A stretch of 64,000 nucleotides of DNA. Source: Minicystis rosea. Its GTDB lineage: Bacteria; Myxococcota_A; Polyangia; Polyangiales; Polyangiaceae. A program made the position numbers and the translations under genes. Location: the NCBI GenBank assembly GCA_001931535.1, contig CP016211.1, positions 10,524,377 through 10,588,376 on the forward strand, in the 5' to 3' direction. The notes under the pieces are model-generated. The model worked only from the letters and a program-made list of their open reading frames with translations, made no database searches and was not told where the DNA came from. Shown piece by piece: positions 11,190 to 20,300 of the stretch. Positions within the stretch are counted from its first letter, which is position 1, and each line of letters starts with the position of its first letter.

Positions 11190-12112
11190 TCACCGGACAC
11201 ACGCAGGCCGAACGCGACGCCCACGCGCGCAGCCACACGGCCCAGATCGAGCACGAGCGGGCCCAGGTGGCCGAGCACTATCAGCACGATCCGCGCATCT
11301 TCGAGATGGTCCTCGATCGCCGGCTCGCCTACGCCACCGGCGTCTTCCAAGACCCGAACGAAGATCTCGAGGTCGCCCAAAAGCGCAAGTACGAGCGCAT
11401 CCGCAAGAAGGTCGCGATTGAGCCCGGCGAGCGCGTGCTCGACGTCGGCTGCGGCTGGGGCTCGAACCTGCTCTACCTGGCGGAGCACACGCGCGGGATC
11501 TTCCGCGGCATCACGCTCAGCGAGAAGCAGCGGGCCGAGGCCCTCGCGCGCGCCGAGGCCGCGGGCGTCGCCGATCGCGTGCAGATCGACGTGTGCCACG
11601 TCGAGGATCTGGCGCTCGAGCCCGAGTCGGTCGACGTGGTGCTCTTCAGCGGCAGCATCGTGCACATGCACAACCGCGAGGCCATCCACGAAATGGTGTC
11701 GCGCATCCTCAAGCCGGGCGGGCGCGTGCTCATCTCGGACTGCTATTTCCCGGGGCAGGCGCGCGGCGATCGGGAGAGCACGGCGACGCAGTACATCTTC
11801 GTCGAGGCGCTCGGGTATTGCCGCCTCATCGGCCTAGGCGAAGAGATCTCGATGATGGAGCGCGCCGGCCTCGATCTGCTCCACGTCGAAGACCTGACCC
11901 AGCACTACGCGCTCACGCTGGAGCGCTGGATCGACAACGTGCGCAAGAACCGCAAGCGCATCGAGGAGATCTCGCCCGGCTTCTCGCGCGTGCTCCAGTC
12001 GTACATGACGATCGCGCGCCTCAGCTTCGCGCGGCGCACCGCGCTCGAGTACATGATCCTCGCCACCAAGGGCCGCCCCGCGATCGACGTCGGCGCCCTG
12101 CCTTTCGGGTGA
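11186..12112 (+). CDS. SAM-dependent methyltransferase, cyclopropane-fatty-acid-synthase-like
   Basis: A 308-residue class I methyltransferase. SAM motif I is VLDVGCGWGSN at 84-94, followed by FRGITLSEKQRAEA. That order is characteristic of cyclopropane fatty acid synthases and mycolic acid methyltransferases, which act on acyl chains, and of some natural-product methyltransferases. VVLFSGSIVHMHNREA and ILKPGGRVLISDCYF are motifs II-III. The GTG start at 11186 overlaps the ACP stop. The stop overlaps the start of the ligase gene (TGATG). Sitting between a carrier protein and a fatty acyl-AMP ligase, it probably methylates or cyclopropanates a carrier-bound acyl group; that role is inference. 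Confidence 0.88.
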   Translation: MITGHTQAERDAHARSHTAQIEHERAQVAEHYQHDPRIFEMVLDRRLAYATGVFQDPNEDLEVAQKRKYERIRKKVAIEPGERVLDVGCGWGSNLLYLAEHTRGIFRGITLSEKQRAEALARAEAAGVADRVQIDVCHVEDLALEPESVDVVLFSGSIVHMHNREAIHEMVSRILKPGGRVLISDCYFPGQARGDRESTATQYIFVEALGYCRLIGLGEEISMMERAGLDLLHVEDLTQHYALTLERWIDNVRKNRKRIEEISPGFSRVLQSYMTIARLSFARRTALEYMILATKGRPAIDVGALPFG

Positions 12113-13779
12113 TGGCCATGCTCCCGAAGACCGTCGCCACCCTGCTCCGCGATCGCGCCGAGACCACGCCCGATGGAGACGCCATCCGCTTCCAGCGCGG
12201 GAGCGATTGGGAGACGTGGACGTGGGCCGAATACTGGGAGCGCGCCCGCCGCGCGGCGAGCGGCCTCTTGGCCGCGGGGGTTCGGCCTGGGGATCGCATC
12301 CTCGTGCTCGTGCCCGACGTCGATTTCGCGGTGGCCACGCTGTTCGGCGCTTGGCTCTTGGGCGTGACGCCGACGCCCATCGGCGTGCCCTATCGGCTGA
12401 GCGACGTGGCGCGCTTCCTCGATGGATTGCGGGAGACGGCGCGCAAGCTGCACGCCCGCGCGCTCGTGACCACACGCACGTTCGCGGCGTTCGCCGGTGA
12501 CAACGAAGACCTGCCCGTGCTCATCGCCGAGCAGGTGACGGCCGCGAACGTGGCCGACGATCTGCCCGATCCGAGCGACGCCGCCGGGCCCGCGCTCGTG
12601 CAGCTCACGAGCGGGAGCACGGGGAGCCCGCGCGGCGTCGTGCTCGCCCACGATCGGCTCGTCGATCACCTCGACAGCATGAGCCACGCGCTCCCGAGCC
12701 ATGCACAGTCGGTGGCGGTGTCGTGGCTGCCTCTGCACCACGACATGGGGCTCATCGGCGGACTCCTGTTCCCGTTCTACAACGGCTTCGTAGCCAACAT
12801 GATCTCGCCGGCCGATTTCCGGTCGCGGCCGATGTCGTGGCTCGAAGCGATGAGCCGGCATCGCGGCACCATCTGCGCAGCGCCGCCGTCGGCGTATGCG
12901 CTGGTGCAGCGGCTCGCGCGTCGCGCGGCCGAGGCGGGCCTCCGCTTCGACGCCTGGGAGTGCGCGATGATCGGCGCCGAGCCGATCTCCGCGGGCCTGC
13001 TCCGCCGCTTCTCCGAAGCCTTCGCGCCGATGGGCTTCCGCGCCGAAGCGTTCTTTCCGGTGTACGGCCTCGCCGAAGCGACGGTGGCCGTCACGTTCCC
13101 GAAGCTGCTCGCGCCCACCCGCGTCGACGTGATCGATCGCGCCGCGCTCGAACGCGACGGCGTCGCCGTGCCGCCCGCGCCCGGCGCTGCCGCGCTCGAG
13201 CTCGTCGGCGTGGGCGCGCCGATCCCGCGCACCGAAACGAAGATCGTCGGCGACGACGGCGCGTTGCTTCCCGAGCGCCGCATCGGTGAGATCCTCGTCG
13301 CGGCGCCGAGCCTCATGTGCGGCTACGACGACGACGCCGAAGCCACCGCGCGCGCCTTCGAGGGCCGCTTCCTGCGCACCGGCGATCTCGGCTACGTCGA
13401 CGGCGACAGCCTCTTCATCACCGGGCGCCGCAAGGAGCTGATCATCAAGGGCGGGCACAACCTGATCCCTTCGGTGATCGAAGACATCGCCTCCGAGGTG
13501 GAAGGCGTGCGCGCCGGCTGCGTGGCCGCGGTGGGCGTGCGATCGCCGGAGGACGAGACCGAGCTCTGCCACGTGGTCGCCGAGACGAAGGCCGACGAGG
13601 GCGAGCACGCGATGATCGCGGCGCGCGTGCGCGAAGCGCTCAAGGCCCAAGGCGTGGCGGTCGACGCCGTGCGCTTGGTGCCGCCGGGCGCCCTGCCGAA
13701 GACCACGAGCGGCAAACTGCGGCGGCGTTTGCTGGCCGACGCCATCGCCGCGGGTCGATCCCTCGCGGAGCTGTCGTAG
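12112..13779 (+). CDS. fatty acyl-AMP ligase (FAAL-type adenylate-forming enzyme)
   Basis: A 555-residue ANL-superfamily enzyme. The ATP-binding P-loop is LTSGSTGSPRG at about 165-175. SWLPLHHDMGLIGGLL is the FAAL-typical motif, and VYGLAEATVAVTF contributes to the active site. TGDLGYVDG and GRRKELIIKGG mark the hinge, and the C-terminal catalytic lysine lies in PKTTSGKLRRR. FAALs activate fatty acids as acyl-adenylates and pass them directly to an ACP. The start codon overlaps the methyltransferase stop by one base. The dedicated ACP in the same operon is the obvious partner. An ordinary acyl-CoA ligase is less likely given the DMGLIGG motif and the absence of a nearby CoA-using gene. Confidence 0.9.
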   Translation: MAMLPKTVATLLRDRAETTPDGDAIRFQRGSDWETWTWAEYWERARRAASGLLAAGVRPGDRILVLVPDVDFAVATLFGAWLLGVTPTPIGVPYRLSDVARFLDGLRETARKLHARALVTTRTFAAFAGDNEDLPVLIAEQVTAANVADDLPDPSDAAGPALVQLTSGSTGSPRGVVLAHDRLVDHLDSMSHALPSHAQSVAVSWLPLHHDMGLIGGLLFPFYNGFVANMISPADFRSRPMSWLEAMSRHRGTICAAPPSAYALVQRLARRAAEAGLRFDAWECAMIGAEPISAGLLRRFSEAFAPMGFRAEAFFPVYGLAEATVAVTFPKLLAPTRVDVIDRAALERDGVAVPPAPGAAALELVGVGAPIPRTETKIVGDDGALLPERRIGEILVAAPSLMCGYDDDAEATARAFEGRFLRTGDLGYVDGDSLFITGRRKELIIKGGHNLIPSVIEDIASEVEGVRAGCVAAVGVRSPEDETELCHVVAETKADEGEHAMIAARVREALKAQGVAVDAVRLVPPGALPKTTSGKLRRRLLADAIAAGRSLAELS

Positions 13780-13792
13780 GCTCGGCATCACG

Positions 13793-14413
13793 ATGAGCGA
13801 CGGCGACGGAGAGATCTTTCTGCGCGGGCCGGCCGGCCGAATCGAAGCCTTGTGGAAGCCGAGCGCACGTGAGCATGCGCGCGCCGCCGCCGTCGTCTGC
13901 CATCCTCATCCGCTGCACGGCGGCACGATGTACAACAAGGTCGCGTACCGCGCGGGCCGCGCGCTCCACGCCGCGGGCCTCTCGGTCCTGCGCTTCAACT
14001 TCCGCGGCGTCGGCGGGAGCGAAGGCTCCTTCGACGGCGGCCGCGGCGAGCGCGACGACGTGACCGCGATGATCGATCACCTCGCAGAGACCCACGACGA
14101 CATCCTCGTCGCGGGCTTCTCCTTCGGCGCCTGGGTCGGCCTCGACGTCGGCATGCGCGACGCGCGCGTGCGCCGCCTCGTGGGCTTGGGCCTGCCCGCA
14201 AACGTTTTCGACTTCGGGTATTTGCAGGCGCTCGCCAAACCAGCCTTGATCCTTCACGGCGATCGCGACTCCTGGGGGAGCCTCGATCACGTGCGCGCCG
14301 TCGCCGAGGCCGCGCACGCCGAGCTGCACGTCCTCGACGGCGCCGATCATTTCTTCGAAGGTCACCTCGACGCGCTGATGGACGTGATCACGGCCTTCGC
14401 CGCGCGCACCTGA
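13793..14413 (+). CDS. small alpha/beta hydrolase
   Basis: A 206-residue serine hydrolase of the COG2945 type. It opens with the conserved VVCHPHPLHGGTMYNKV and FNFRGVGGSEGSFDGG. The nucleophile is Ser110 in GFSFG. The acid is likely the Asp in ILHGDRDSWG, and the histidine is in GADHFFEGH near residue 186. There is no signal peptide, so it is cytoplasmic. It starts 13 bp after the ligase gene and probably belongs to the same transcript, where it could release or proofread acyl groups from the carrier protein. That link is inference; the family is broadly distributed with unassigned substrates. Confidence 0.85.
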   Translation: MSDGDGEIFLRGPAGRIEALWKPSAREHARAAAVVCHPHPLHGGTMYNKVAYRAGRALHAAGLSVLRFNFRGVGGSEGSFDGGRGERDDVTAMIDHLAETHDDILVAGFSFGAWVGLDVGMRDARVRRLVGLGLPANVFDFGYLQALAKPALILHGDRDSWGSLDHVRAVAEAAHAELHVLDGADHFFEGHLDALMDVITAFAART

Positions 14414-14539
14414 AGATGTGACCGAAAAAGCGTCGCGAGCGGCTCGCGGTTAGGGAGTGGGGAGCGAGGAATACTCATGTATTTCGAGCGACCCCGACCG
14501 ACACCGCTGGCCGCGCAGCAGCTTTGTCGGTCACATCTT
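14413..14539. repeat. 13-bp perfect inverted repeat enclosing 101 bp between converging genes
   Basis: AAGATGTGACCGA at 14413-14425 is matched exactly by TCGGTCACATCTT at 14527-14539. The enclosed sequence contains a small inner dyad around CGCGAGCGGCTCGCG. There is no coding potential. It could be a terminator arm pair or a MITE-like remnant; no target-site duplication was recognised. Confidence 0.45.
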
Positions 14540-14556
14540 GAGCGCGCCGCCACCGA

Positions 14557-16827
14557 TCACTCCGTCGCTCCCCACACGTTGAGCGCGGCCGAGGTGTCGC
14601 CGTCGATCGTGGCCGGCTCGCGCTTGGCCGCGATCGATCGCGTCGCCAGATCTTGGGCCGTCACCCAACGGAAGATCGCGCTGGCCGCGATGGGCATGAC
14701 GTCGCGACGGTTGAAGGCACAGGTCGCGTCGAGCGAGAGATCGCAGAGCGACGGCGCCTTGGGGAACTTGCCCGAGAGCACCAAGTCTCCCCAGCGCGCC
14801 GCGTACCGATCGTCGAGCGTCGCCACCTGCGGATCGAGGGAGGCGACGTCGAGATCGAGCACGATGCGCGCGAGATCGCGCCCGAGCGCCTGCTTGGGCG
14901 GCGGCAGCGCGAGCGCCGCCAGCGCGGTGCGCGCGATGTCGACCATCTCCGTGGGATCGGAGAGGCGCCGCCCGGCGCCGACACCACCGGGGAAATGCGC
15001 GTAGAGCGGGAGCGTGAGCGCAGGCTCCTTGAGATCGGTGCCGTCGGCGAAGAGCGCATCGCTGCCGCTCGAGACATCGCCGGTGACGATGAGCAGCGTC
15101 GAGTCCCAGAGCCCCGAAGTGTGCAGCGCCGTGAGGAGCACGCCGAGCGCGCGATCCTGCCCAGCGAGCGCGAGCTGCTCGAGCGCGCGGATGCGCAGGC
15201 GATCGGCCTCCGTGACGACCTGCCGCTTGGAGCGGCGCAGGCGGGCGATCTTCTGCGCGGCGCTGCGCGGCTCGATGAGGCCCGTGTACTCGGGCGGACC
15301 GGCGGTCGAGAGCTCCTTCGAGCTGACGTCCCACGGCGGGTGCCCGCCGCGCGCGTGCACCACCGCGAGGAGGCGCGCTTCAGGCGCGTTCTTGCCGGTC
15401 TCGGTGATCCACGCGAGCGCATCGTCGATGGGCGCGGTCGCCGCCGCGCCGCTGGAAGGCGGATGCTCCGTGTAGCGCTCCCACGCGCCCCCGAACCCGA
15501 ACGCGCGGAACGTGTACGGCACGCCGCTGAACATCGCGGTGCGCACGCTGGCGTCGCGCGCCACGCCGGCGATGGTGTTCACACCCGCGGGCAGCCGCGC
15601 GCCCGTGTCGGTCACGCCGTGCCCCTGCGGCGGGAGCCCGGTGAGCAGCGAGGCCATCGAAGCCGCGACGACGGTGGACGGCGCACGATGCTGATCGAAC
15701 ACGGTCGCGCTCTGCGCGAGCGCGGCGAACGTGGGCAGCGTCGTCACCGACGCCGTGCTCCAAGGCGGCAGCTCCGCGCGGGTCACGCCGTCGAGCACGA
15801 CGACGATCACCGCGCGCGCCGGCGGCGGCGGCGAGGCCGCGCCCTTCGCGAGCACCACGGCCGGATCGCCGAAGAGCACACGCCCGCCGCGCGGCGCCTC
15901 GATCGCGCGCAGCTCGAGCGCGCCCACCATTCCATCGAACGGCGCGAGCGGCAGATCGACGTCGACCCACGCCGCCTTCTCGCCGCCCTCGAGATGGACC
16001 GTGCGGATCACTTCGGGCTTCTTCCCGTCGCGAAGCACGCGGATCTCCGCGTCGCCCTCGCCCGCGCCTTGCAGGCCCACCGCCGTGCGCAGCCGCGCGC
16101 CACGCGGGAAACGCAGCGCGCAGCGCACCGAGCCGGGCGCGCGCAACGCGATCGATCGATGCGGCACCCCCGACAACGCCGCCGCCGGCGCGACCGTATC
16201 GCGCAGCGTCGGCGGTCCGTACGTGACGGTGGACTCGTCGGGAATGCCCACGCGAATCCAGTCGATGTCGGCGAACGCATCCCCATCGCGCACGCGGCCG
16301 TAGAAGCGGAACGTCAGCGTGTGCAGCCCCGGATCGACGGGGAGCGTGGTGGTGCCGGTCTGCGCGATCTTGATTTGCTCGCGGGCGAGGACGAGCGTCC
16401 CGAGCGGCGCATCGTCGAGCGTGACGGCGATGTTCTTGGCGCCGTAGCTCACCGCGCGCGCCGAGACGAAGATCGGCGTCGGCTCGAGCAGCGTGAACGA
16501 GAGCTGGAACTTGCGATCGGTGAACCGCCCCCAGGTCGCTCCATCGTGCTCGACCGGGGTCAGGCCCGCGGGCGCGGTTCGCGCCCAACCGTGGCGGCCC
16601 GCGAGCGCCTCCGACCCCACGTCGAAGAGCGGGCCGCGGTGGTCCACATCGCACCGCGGCAGCGCTTGCACCATGTCGAGCAGCACGTGCGGCGGCGGCG
16701 CGGACGGCGCCGCGCTCGCCGAGGCGCTCGCGGCGGTGGCCGGCTTGGGCAAATCCCTTCGTGGATCCGCGGTGTTACCGCAGGCCACCAAGAGGAGCGC
16801 GGGGAGGATCGTGAGCCGTCGCAACAT
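14557..16827 (-). CDS. sulfatase/alkaline-phosphatase-fold lipoprotein
   Basis: A 756-residue lipoprotein. The ATG at 16827 is chosen because it opens a signal peptide MLRRLTILPALLLVAC with Cys16, and because it begins 11 bp after the upstream gene's stop. Residues about 60-340 form a beta-rich N-terminal region. The C-terminal half is a sulfatase-type metallohydrolase domain, beginning VIVVVLDGVTRAELPPW and containing APSTVVAASMASLLTGLPP, VHARGGHPPWD and VTGDVSSGSDALF. The position normally holding the formylglycine Cys/Ser of sulfatases (C-x-P-S-R) reads V-A-A-S-M, so it is probably not a classical sulfatase and may use another nucleophile or be inactive. It faces the periplasm or outer membrane and is likely cotranscribed with the receiver-domain gene upstream. 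Confidence 0.8.
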   Translation of the reverse strand: MLRRLTILPALLLVACGNTADPRRDLPKPATAASASASAAPSAPPPHVLLDMVQALPRCDVDHRGPLFDVGSEALAGRHGWARTAPAGLTPVEHDGATWGRFTDRKFQLSFTLLEPTPIFVSARAVSYGAKNIAVTLDDAPLGTLVLAREQIKIAQTGTTTLPVDPGLHTLTFRFYGRVRDGDAFADIDWIRVGIPDESTVTYGPPTLRDTVAPAAALSGVPHRSIALRAPGSVRCALRFPRGARLRTAVGLQGAGEGDAEIRVLRDGKKPEVIRTVHLEGGEKAAWVDVDLPLAPFDGMVGALELRAIEAPRGGRVLFGDPAVVLAKGAASPPPPARAVIVVVLDGVTRAELPPWSTASVTTLPTFAALAQSATVFDQHRAPSTVVAASMASLLTGLPPQGHGVTDTGARLPAGVNTIAGVARDASVRTAMFSGVPYTFRAFGFGGAWERYTEHPPSSGAAATAPIDDALAWITETGKNAPEARLLAVVHARGGHPPWDVSSKELSTAGPPEYTGLIEPRSAAQKIARLRRSKRQVVTEADRLRIRALEQLALAGQDRALGVLLTALHTSGLWDSTLLIVTGDVSSGSDALFADGTDLKEPALTLPLYAHFPGGVGAGRRLSDPTEMVDIARTALAALALPPPKQALGRDLARIVLDLDVASLDPQVATLDDRYAARWGDLVLSGKFPKAPSLCDLSLDATCAFNRRDVMPIAASAIFRWVTAQDLATRSIAAKREPATIDGDTSAALNVWGATE

Positions 16828-16837
16828 CCGGGACGCG

Positions 16838-19800
16838 CTATTTAGCGCGACCACGGGGGGCGATGCGAAGTCTCGTGAGCCGCCCTTCCTTGACGAGGAC
16901 GAACCGCACCCGCTCCTCGCCGCGAAGCTTGACGCGAATCTCGTACGGGTCCTTGCGCGGCGCGAGCGCGCGTTTCACCACGGGGCCGTTGCCCACCTGC
17001 GTTCCATCGATGAACACGGTGTCGCTCGTGCCTGCCACGACCTCGAGCATGCCCTGCCCCGGCGGCACTTGATCATCGGCCCGGAGCGGCCCCTCGTGCG
17101 GCAGGATCGGATCGGCCTTGTTGGCGCCGTCGCCCTTGAGCTCCGCGGGCGCAGGAGCAGACGACGGCGCGGGCGCCGCGGTGACCACGGGCGCCGCAGC
17201 CTGCGGCTCGGGCGCGCGCGTCTCGACGACGGGCGCCGCCTGCGGAGGCACGGTCGGGCGATGCGCGAGCTCGCGATCCCGCGAGAGCCGGGCGCCCACC
17301 GCGAACACGATGCCCGCGACCGCGAACAGCCCCCACATCGATCGGCTGGGCTTGGCGGCGTCGCGCGCCGCGTCCTTGACGCGCGCTTCCAGCACGGCCT
17401 CACGCGCCGCGGAGGCAGCGGCATCCGGCGCGAACGACGAAGGCCGCCGCACGGCGCGCGAGGGCGTCTCCTCGACCGGCGTGATCACCGGCGTGGGCGG
17501 CGCCTTCGGCAGGATCGATCGCGGCACGGGCGCGGGCTGCACCGGCGGCGGCGTGAGCGATCCGAGCGACAGCAGCGGACGCACGCGCGGCGCCGCGCGG
17601 CTCTCCTCCACCGCAACCGGCTCGCTCGATACCGGAGGCTTGATCGGCTCCTCGATGCGCACGGGCGGCGCGGATCGCGCCGGCGAGGCGTCCGGCGCGA
17701 GCACCACCGGCGGGGCCACGGAGACCTCGATCGGCAGCTCTTCCTCTTCCTCCTCCTGGATGTGCACGAGCTCGACCGGCGCGGGCGTGGAGGTGTGGAT
17801 CACGGGCCCGAGATCGAGCACCGGCTCGACCACCGGCGCGCGCTGAAACACCCGCGTTCCCCGAAGGATCTCCACTTCGCGCGCGATCGCCGGCGCCAGC
17901 AGATCGGTGCCCACCGCATCGAAGACCGCGCTGACCGCGCCGTGCGCCGCGGCATCGCAGAGCACGTCCTCGGTGAGCCGCGCCGCGGCCTGCCCCGACG
18001 TGATGAGCGCGCGCGGCGAGGCGCCGGCTGCGATGGTGCAGAGCAGCGATCGCGCCGGCTCCGGCGTGGAGGCGCCATAGCCGGCCATCCGATCCTCGGC
18101 GAGCTCGACGCGCTCCACCGCGACGAGCTCGGTGCCCGAGAGGAGCCGCTGCGCCGCGCGCGCCGCCGCGATGCGCGGCAGGAGCTGCTCGTCGAGGCTC
18201 CCGACGAGCTCCGCCTGGATCGCGCCCTCATCGGCCGGCGCCACCACGAAGCGACCCGCGCCGACGCCGAGCAGCGCGCCGAGCACCTCCGCTCCACGCT
18301 GGAAATCGCCTTCGATCGAGGTACGCGTCGCCCGCACCGGCCGGCCGGCGCGAATCTCGATCTCGTACAGGAACGCGCTATCCCGCACCGTGAGCTGCGC
18401 GTCGGGGCGCAGCGCGCAGGTGAGCCCGAGCAGCGTGCGCGTCGTCAGCCCATCGAGCCGACCGCGCACCTCGCCGCCGCGCGCGAGCCGCTCGGCCACG
18501 CGCTGCCGCGGCAGCATCACCTCACGGCAGCGATGCACGATCACCGCGGCGCTCGCCTCCTTGCGCAGGTACCCATCGGCACCGCCGCCGAGCTCGCGCA
18601 CGCGCTGGAGCAGATCTTCCTTCCACGACAGCAGGATCACGGGCACGTCGCGCAGCACCAGATCCCGCTTGAGCGCGCGGCAGAGCGCGAACCCATCGCA
18701 GATCGGCATGAGCACGTCGCTGATCACCAGATCCGGCGTCACCCGATGCGCGATCTCGAGCGCCCGCGCTCCATCGTGCGCCTCGTGCACGATCGCGCCG
18801 GCCGCGCGCAGCACACCCGCGAGGAACCACGTGACCGCCGGATCGTCGTCGGCGACCACGACCACACGGCGCTCGAGGCTCGCCTCGCCGGCGCGCGATT
18901 CCCCGAGCGCACGACTGCGAATCTCACCCGAATCGAAGGGCCCGCTGAGCCACGGCGCGATCGGCAGCGCCCCCTCGGGCCCGCTCGCCGCAAAGCGCAC
19001 CGCCCCCGAAGAATGGATGGTGACGAGATCCCGAATGCGCGCGACCGCGCCCCAAAGCGCCGCGAGCACGTCCGTGCCTTCGCCCAGATGGATGCGGTTT
19101 CCGCGCCCCTGCGCCACCGTCGCATCGCACAGGCCGCGCCGCATTTCCTCCGCGAGCCGCGCGCCCAGCTCGTCGACCGACATGTCCCCGAGCGGCGAGC
19201 GCTGCACCTCGCGCCGCACGTACGTCGCCGTCGCGTCCGCACATGCACGCCGCAGCGTATCGGGCGACACCGGCTTCGGCAGCGATCGCGCCACGCCGAG
19301 CGCCAGATACGGCGCGACGTCATCGGGCTTCGACCACATCCCCACCACGACGATGGGCACCTCTTCGGTGAGCGGATCCGAGGCCAACGCCTCGCACAGC
19401 TCACGCGCGCCCGATCGATCGGCGTCGAGCACGATCACGTCCGGCGCCATCGCGCGCGCCAGCTCGATCGCCGATCTGGTCTCGGGCGCATGCTCCACCT
19501 CGAACGCGGAGCCCTCCATCGAGAGCGCATCCGCGAGCGTGCCCGCGCCCACCACGAGCGCCGTCTGCGGCGCGGGCGGCGGCGGCGCTTCCGGCTCGCG
19601 CGGACCGAGCGTCACGCGCACCGGATCGAGCAGCGCCGCCGGCCGCGATCGCGGCGCCGTGCGCCCCGGCGGCGTCGCCGTCTCCACCCCGACGGACGCC
19701 TCTCCCCACGCGATCGCGGGCACCTGCTCGAAGCTCGCGCGCAGCGCAGTGATCTCGGCCGGCGTCGCTTCGACGCGCGCCGCGATCCCCGCGAGCAACG

Positions 19801-20143
19801 CCTCGTCCCGCGTGAGCCGCTCCGCGAGCCGCGTGAACCGAAGCAAGCGCGCGCCCGCGGCGAGCGCGTGGATGCGCCGCCGGAGATCGTCGCGCACGCG
19901 CTCCGATGCAGGCTCGATCTCCAGCAAATCGAGCACCGCGCAGAGCTCCGCGGCGCGGCGCCCGAGCGCGGCCACGAAGTCTGCACGCGCACCCCCCAGC
20001 CGCTCCTGTGACGGAGTCTTGGGCGCCGACTCGACGAGATCGTCGCCGCCGGCGTCCATCCCGTCGCCCTGCGGCGCCAAGGTCCCCGCTTCCCGCTCCA
20101 ATGCGCGTAGGCCAGCCATCGACCGTGCCGTAACACAGGTCAT
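16838..20143 (-). CDS. double-receiver DUF4388 membrane protein with PEGA-like tail
   Basis: A 1101-residue multidomain protein. Residues about 194-310 are a degenerate receiver: the acidic pair is lost, but Asp240 and Lys290 are kept. Residues 427-545 are an intact receiver with acidic residues ADDD, phospho-acceptor Asp476 in LVISDVLMP and Lys528. Residues 558-660 resemble DUF4388 (PatA-type). A long Pro/Ala/Glu-rich linker leads to one membrane helix at about 936-953 (MWGLFAVAGIVFAVGARL). Behind it is a PEGA-like beta domain with VFIDGTQVGNGPVVKRALAP. If the helix spans the membrane, receivers are cytoplasmic and the PEGA domain periplasmic. The ATG at 20143 has GGGGA upstream; a GTG at 20182 is possible. 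No histidine kinase is adjacent. Confidence 0.82.
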   Translation of the reverse strand: MTCVTARSMAGLRALEREAGTLAPQGDGMDAGGDDLVESAPKTPSQERLGGARADFVAALGRRAAELCAVLDLLEIEPASERVRDDLRRRIHALAAGARLLRFTRLAERLTRDEALLAGIAARVEATPAEITALRASFEQVPAIAWGEASVGVETATPPGRTAPRSRPAALLDPVRVTLGPREPEAPPPPAPQTALVVGAGTLADALSMEGSAFEVEHAPETRSAIELARAMAPDVIVLDADRSGARELCEALASDPLTEEVPIVVVGMWSKPDDVAPYLALGVARSLPKPVSPDTLRRACADATATYVRREVQRSPLGDMSVDELGARLAEEMRRGLCDATVAQGRGNRIHLGEGTDVLAALWGAVARIRDLVTIHSSGAVRFAASGPEGALPIAPWLSGPFDSGEIRSRALGESRAGEASLERRVVVVADDDPAVTWFLAGVLRAAGAIVHEAHDGARALEIAHRVTPDLVISDVLMPICDGFALCRALKRDLVLRDVPVILLSWKEDLLQRVRELGGGADGYLRKEASAAVIVHRCREVMLPRQRVAERLARGGEVRGRLDGLTTRTLLGLTCALRPDAQLTVRDSAFLYEIEIRAGRPVRATRTSIEGDFQRGAEVLGALLGVGAGRFVVAPADEGAIQAELVGSLDEQLLPRIAAARAAQRLLSGTELVAVERVELAEDRMAGYGASTPEPARSLLCTIAAGASPRALITSGQAAARLTEDVLCDAAAHGAVSAVFDAVGTDLLAPAIAREVEILRGTRVFQRAPVVEPVLDLGPVIHTSTPAPVELVHIQEEEEEELPIEVSVAPPVVLAPDASPARSAPPVRIEEPIKPPVSSEPVAVEESRAAPRVRPLLSLGSLTPPPVQPAPVPRSILPKAPPTPVITPVEETPSRAVRRPSSFAPDAAASAAREAVLEARVKDAARDAAKPSRSMWGLFAVAGIVFAVGARLSRDRELAHRPTVPPQAAPVVETRAPEPQAAAPVVTAAPAPSSAPAPAELKGDGANKADPILPHEGPLRADDQVPPGQGMLEVVAGTSDTVFIDGTQVGNGPVVKRALAPRKDPYEIRVKLRGEERVRFVLVKEGRLTRLRIAPRGRAK

Positions 20144-20300
20144 TCGACCGTCCCCAATTTGCGGCAGTCGATGGAGCCTCACGCGGAGGCGTCATCGCTC
20201 ACGCTCCGGGAGCACGCAGGCTACGTAGGATGATCGAAATATTGGAGCGCCTCACACGACGGGCCGCACCTGCAGCCCGCCATGCGAGGCAACTTTCCGG

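Noticed and set aside
14653..16845. 730-codon plus-strand frame opposite the sulfatase-fold gene
   Set aside because: Arg/Glu/His-rich shadow without any signal or domain; the opposite strand carries a lipoprotein signal and recognisable fold.
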